Shown here in pieces: positions 61,517 through 64,000 of a DNA stretch of 64,000 bases. The stretch's first letter is position 1. Every line of letters begins with the position of its first letter. The stretch is from Bacteroides zhangwenhongii (GTDB lineage: Bacteria; Bacteroidota; Bacteroidia; Bacteroidales; Bacteroidaceae). The notes under the pieces were generated by a model. The model was not told the DNA's origin. It made no database searches and worked only from the letters and a program-made list of their open reading frames with translations. The translations under genes were made by a program, and so were the position numbers. Location of the stretch: the NCBI RefSeq assembly GCF_009193325.2, contig NZ_CP059856.1, positions 4,526,001 through 4,590,000 of the forward strand, written 5' to 3'.

Positions 61517-63448
61517 ATGACACACACATACTCCCGTTCTTTTGCAACCCAGCTCAGTATCTACATACTGTCGTTCACGCTGATTGTCTTTGCCACAATC
61601 ATGGGATTGTTCTATAAATACAGCCATGAGAAAGTGACGAATTACGCCATTGAACGTACCCATGGACTATTAAGCAATATCGCAACAGAAATCACCAATC
61701 AATTGGGTTCTGTAGAGACTACCATCAACCAGTCCGTCTGGATATTGGAGGAAAACATACATCAACCGGACTCCTTACATTATATCATTACTTCCATCAT
61801 TAAAAATAATCCCCTCATTGTAGGAAGCGGCATAGCTTTCATTCCGGATTATTATAAAGAAAAGGGGAAATATTTCATGCCCTATGTCTCATTCAGCAGT
61901 AATAAGATTACCTATCAGATATTAGGTAGCCCAAATTATGATTATCCATGTATGGACTGGTATCTCATTCCCAAAATGCTGAAACAGGATTATTGGAGTG
62001 AGCCCTATTATGATGACGGAGGAGGGAACATCATTATGAGTACTTATTCCAAACCTTTATATAACAATCAAGGTGAATTGTACGCCATCTTTATCGCCAG
62101 CATATCCCTTTCACAGTTTACCGACAACATAAGTCTGATGAAGCCCTATCCTACCAGCTACACCTACTTACTTAGCCGCAACGGAAGTTTCCTGACTCAT
62201 GAAGACAGAAGTAAGATTCTGAATGAAACCGTATTCGCAGAATCATTTGCAACGGATAATCGGGCACAGGAACAAATTGGGCACGATATGCTGGCAGGAC
62301 AAACCGGAACAATGCGGTTCAACAATTTAGGAACGGATTCATATGCTTTCTATACCGCTATCCCAGAGACCGGATGGTCTGTATGTACAGTCTGTCCGAG
62401 CCGGATTATCCTTCAGGAGCTGGATAGCACTTCCCGAAAAATCATTTATACTTTCCTGATCGGCATACTAATACTGTTCATAATTGTATATAGTATTATC
62501 CGACGACTGGTACGCCCATTGGAACAGTTCTCCCAATCGGCCCGTGAAATTGCTACCGGAAGATTTGATGTAACTTTACCACAGGTCTATTCCAAGGATG
62601 AAATCAAGGATTTGCACGATTCTCTGGCTTATATGCAAAAATCCCTGTCTGCTTACGTAAGTGAATTAAAAGAAACGACAGCCCACAAAGAACGGATCGA
62701 AAGTGAGCTTTCCATAGCTAGAGAAATACAGATGGGAATGATACCCAAGATCTTCCCGCCTTACCCCGACCGTAACGACGTGGACTTACATGCTATCTTA
62801 CATCCCGCCAAAGAAGTGGGAGGCGATCTTTATGACTTCTATATGGATGGCAACCGACTCTACTTCCTGATAGGAGATGTATCGGGAAAAGGCGTGCCGG
62901 CTTCCCTATTCATGGCTATCACCCGTAGCCTATTCCGCACCCTGTCCCATCAAGTAGATTCACCGGCCAAAATCGTCACAGAGATGAACAACTCAATCTC
63001 TAACAGTAACGAATCCAATATGTTTGTGACACTAATTGTCGGAATTCTTGACTTATCAACAGGCAAAATGAAAATCTGCAATGCCGGTCATAATCCTCCC
63101 ATACTCATACATCCGGACAAGCACGTATCATTCTTGGAGTTTCCGACTCAGATATTCGTAGGAGTCATTGATAGCTCTACATATACGGACACAGAAATTA
63201 CCTTAGAAAAAGGAAGTAAGTTATTCCTTTATACAGATGGAGTTACAGAAGCTGAGAATGCGGAGAAGGAGCTTTATGGTGATGAAAAATTACAGAAAGT
63301 TTTATCTGATAATGCCTCTTCGGATGTGCGCACTATCGTCGATGTCATTGTCACCTCCATCGCAGACCATGTGCAAGAAGCTGAAGCCAGTGATGACCTG
63401 ACTATCTTACTCATTCAATACGAACCCGAATATAAAATCATTAACTAA
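61517..63448 (+). CDS. membrane-bound SpoIIE/RsbU-type PP2C phosphatase with Cache and HAMP domains
   Basis: The 643-aa protein has a first membrane helix at ~13-33 and a periplasmic double-Cache-like sensor (SGIAFIPDYYKEKGKYFMP, PETGWSVCTVCP). A second helix at ~312-332, HAMP and a coiled coil follow. The PP2C domain has PAKEVGGDLYDFY, LIGDVSGKGVPASLFMA, CNAGHNPP, LYTDGVTEAEN and DDLTILLI. It dephosphorylates an anti-anti-sigma STAS protein, releasing a sigma factor or other effector. Partners are in the same operon. Confidence 0.9.
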   Translation: MTHTYSRSFATQLSIYILSFTLIVFATIMGLFYKYSHEKVTNYAIERTHGLLSNIATEITNQLGSVETTINQSVWILEENIHQPDSLHYIITSIIKNNPLIVGSGIAFIPDYYKEKGKYFMPYVSFSSNKITYQILGSPNYDYPCMDWYLIPKMLKQDYWSEPYYDDGGGNIIMSTYSKPLYNNQGELYAIFIASISLSQFTDNISLMKPYPTSYTYLLSRNGSFLTHEDRSKILNETVFAESFATDNRAQEQIGHDMLAGQTGTMRFNNLGTDSYAFYTAIPETGWSVCTVCPSRIILQELDSTSRKIIYTFLIGILILFIIVYSIIRRLVRPLEQFSQSAREIATGRFDVTLPQVYSKDEIKDLHDSLAYMQKSLSAYVSELKETTAHKERIESELSIAREIQMGMIPKIFPPYPDRNDVDLHAILHPAKEVGGDLYDFYMDGNRLYFLIGDVSGKGVPASLFMAITRSLFRTLSHQVDSPAKIVTEMNNSISNSNESNMFVTLIVGILDLSTGKMKICNAGHNPPILIHPDKHVSFLEFPTQIFVGVIDSSTYTDTEITLEKGSKLFLYTDGVTEAENAEKELYGDEKLQKVLSDNASSDVRTIVDVIVTSIADHVQEAEASDDLTILLIQYEPEYKIIN

Positions 63449-63457
63449 TACATCATT

Positions 63458-63865
63458 ATGGAAAAAGAAATAACAATCTCGAACAATCTAAACGAAATAA
63501 CTGTTTTAGCCAGTTTTATAGAAGAAGTAGGCGAAGAACTTTCTCTGTCTGTAGAAACAACCATGAATATCAATCTGGCTCTAGAAGAAGCTGTTGCCAA
63601 TATCATCATGTATGCCTATCCTCCACAAGAGCAGCATGCCATTTTGCTAAAAGTAACGGCTACCGAAAAACAACTGATATTCCTTCTGACGGATAAAGGA
63701 GCCTCTTTCGACCCCACACAAGTGGAAGATGTGGATATTACACTTCCTATTGAAGAACGTCCTATCGGGGGATTGGGTATTTTCCTGATTCGAAGCATTA
63801 TGAATGAAATATCCTACCAACGCATCGATAACGAAAATCGACTAATAATGAAGAAAGATATTTAA
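63458..63865 (+). CDS. RsbW-like serine kinase / anti-sigma ATPase
   Basis: The 135-aa protein is close to the N-terminal half of the gene at 59812 (MEKEITISNNLNEITVLASFIEE; NINLALEEAVANIIMYAYPP; LTDKGASFDP; GGLGIFLIRSIMNEI). Duplication within the operon is likely. It lacks a STAS domain. It starts 9 bp after the phosphatase gene. Confidence 0.85.
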   Translation: MEKEITISNNLNEITVLASFIEEVGEELSLSVETTMNINLALEEAVANIIMYAYPPQEQHAILLKVTATEKQLIFLLTDKGASFDPTQVEDVDITLPIEERPIGGLGIFLIRSIMNEISYQRIDNENRLIMKKDI

Positions 63866-63868
63866 CAT

Positions 63869-63900
63869 TATCCGGAAAAGGTTGCATTGTTTTCCGGATA
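63869..63900 (+). terminator. hairpin after the partner-switching operon
   Basis: The 11-bp perfect stem TATCCGGAAAA/TTTTCCGGATA has a 10-nt loop. The following bases are A-rich rather than T-rich, so its strength on this strand is uncertain. Confidence 0.6.
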
Positions 63901-63928
63901 AAACGATGGGGCATATTAAAGATTTTAT

Positions 63929-64000
63929 TATCTTTGGTGCCATTATTAATCTTATGACCTAATAATGAGCAACCTTAAAAATATAGTCATTTGCCTGCTA
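63929..64000 (+). CDS. start of a gene running off the right edge
   Basis: A -7 box TATCTTTG at 63929-63936 precedes ATG at 63965. The open frame MSNLKNIVICLL looks like the beginning of a signal peptide or membrane helix. Only 12 codons are in the window. Confidence 0.4.

Overview
The window reads as a Bacteroides (Bacteroidota) genome segment. Evidence: promoters of the -33 TTTG / -7 TAnnTTTG type, a CTnDOT-family conjugative element with tetQ-rteA-rteB, and Bacteroides-type chromosomal genes on the right. About the first 51.5 kb is a mosaic integrated element; the last 12.4 kb is ordinary chromosome.

Layout. (1) 1 to ~16164: the early-gene half of a Mu-like transposable prophage that continues off the left edge. 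Early genes (MuA-like and MuB-like transposition proteins and about 15 small genes) run leftward from a divergent promoter/operator at ~14.35 kb. A repressor with an S24-type domain faces right. Head genes (frameshifted terminase, portal, MuF fused to a papain-like toxin domain, gpG-like) run rightward to meet the early operon. The prophage appears to sit inside the reverse-transcriptase gene of a group II intron, whose 3' end (HNH remnant, domains V and VI) is at 16165-16453. That intron interrupts mobC, the conjugative coupling-protein gene (16452-17545). (2) 17.6-25.8 kb: HigB/HigA-ImmA toxin-antitoxin, then rteC, rteB, rteA and tetQ, the tetracycline-inducible control and resistance cassette. 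tetQ has a canonical promoter and a three-codon leader peptide. (3) 25.8-37.8 kb: an accessory resistance and stress region, AT-rich up to about 31.2 kb, with many broken genes: methyltransferase fragments, an IS110-type element, a truncated aminoglycoside nucleotidyltransferase, half of a MurA-like gene, and two rRNA methyltransferases (RlmA(II)/TlrB-like and AviRa-like). The RlmA(II)-like gene is preceded by an MRLR leader peptide. Next come an IS1380 element, a truncated serine acetyltransferase, a MATE pump with bifunctional glutathione synthetase gshF, and an ArsR regulator. Matching palindromes lie before arsR, MATE-gshF and the acetyltransferase. (4) 37.8-51.5 kb: the CTnDOT integration/excision end: a 1910-aa methylase-helicase, DUF1896 protein, topoisomerase III (Exc), Orf3-like protein, two Xis-like proteins, two further small HTH proteins and a 411-residue IntDOT-type integrase. 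The element ends at the attachment core GTATCTTTGC (51541-51550). (5) 51.5-64 kb, chromosome: two lipoproteins and a CapA-like protein, a TrkH/TrkA potassium system, a TrpB2-type tryptophan synthase beta chain, and a four-gene SpoIIE-type partner-switching operon with its own NMT1-like binding protein.

How it works together. Tetracycline relieves attenuation at tetQ and raises RteA/RteB. RteB should activate rteC, and RteC the xis-orf3-exc operon, allowing IntDOT-mediated excision. In this copy mobC is split by intron plus prophage, so the element may excise but probably cannot transfer without help. Least expected items: the MuF-papain toxin with a candidate antisense immunity gene, the macrolide-type leader in front of an RlmA(II)-like methylase, and the ArsR regulon around glutathione synthesis.
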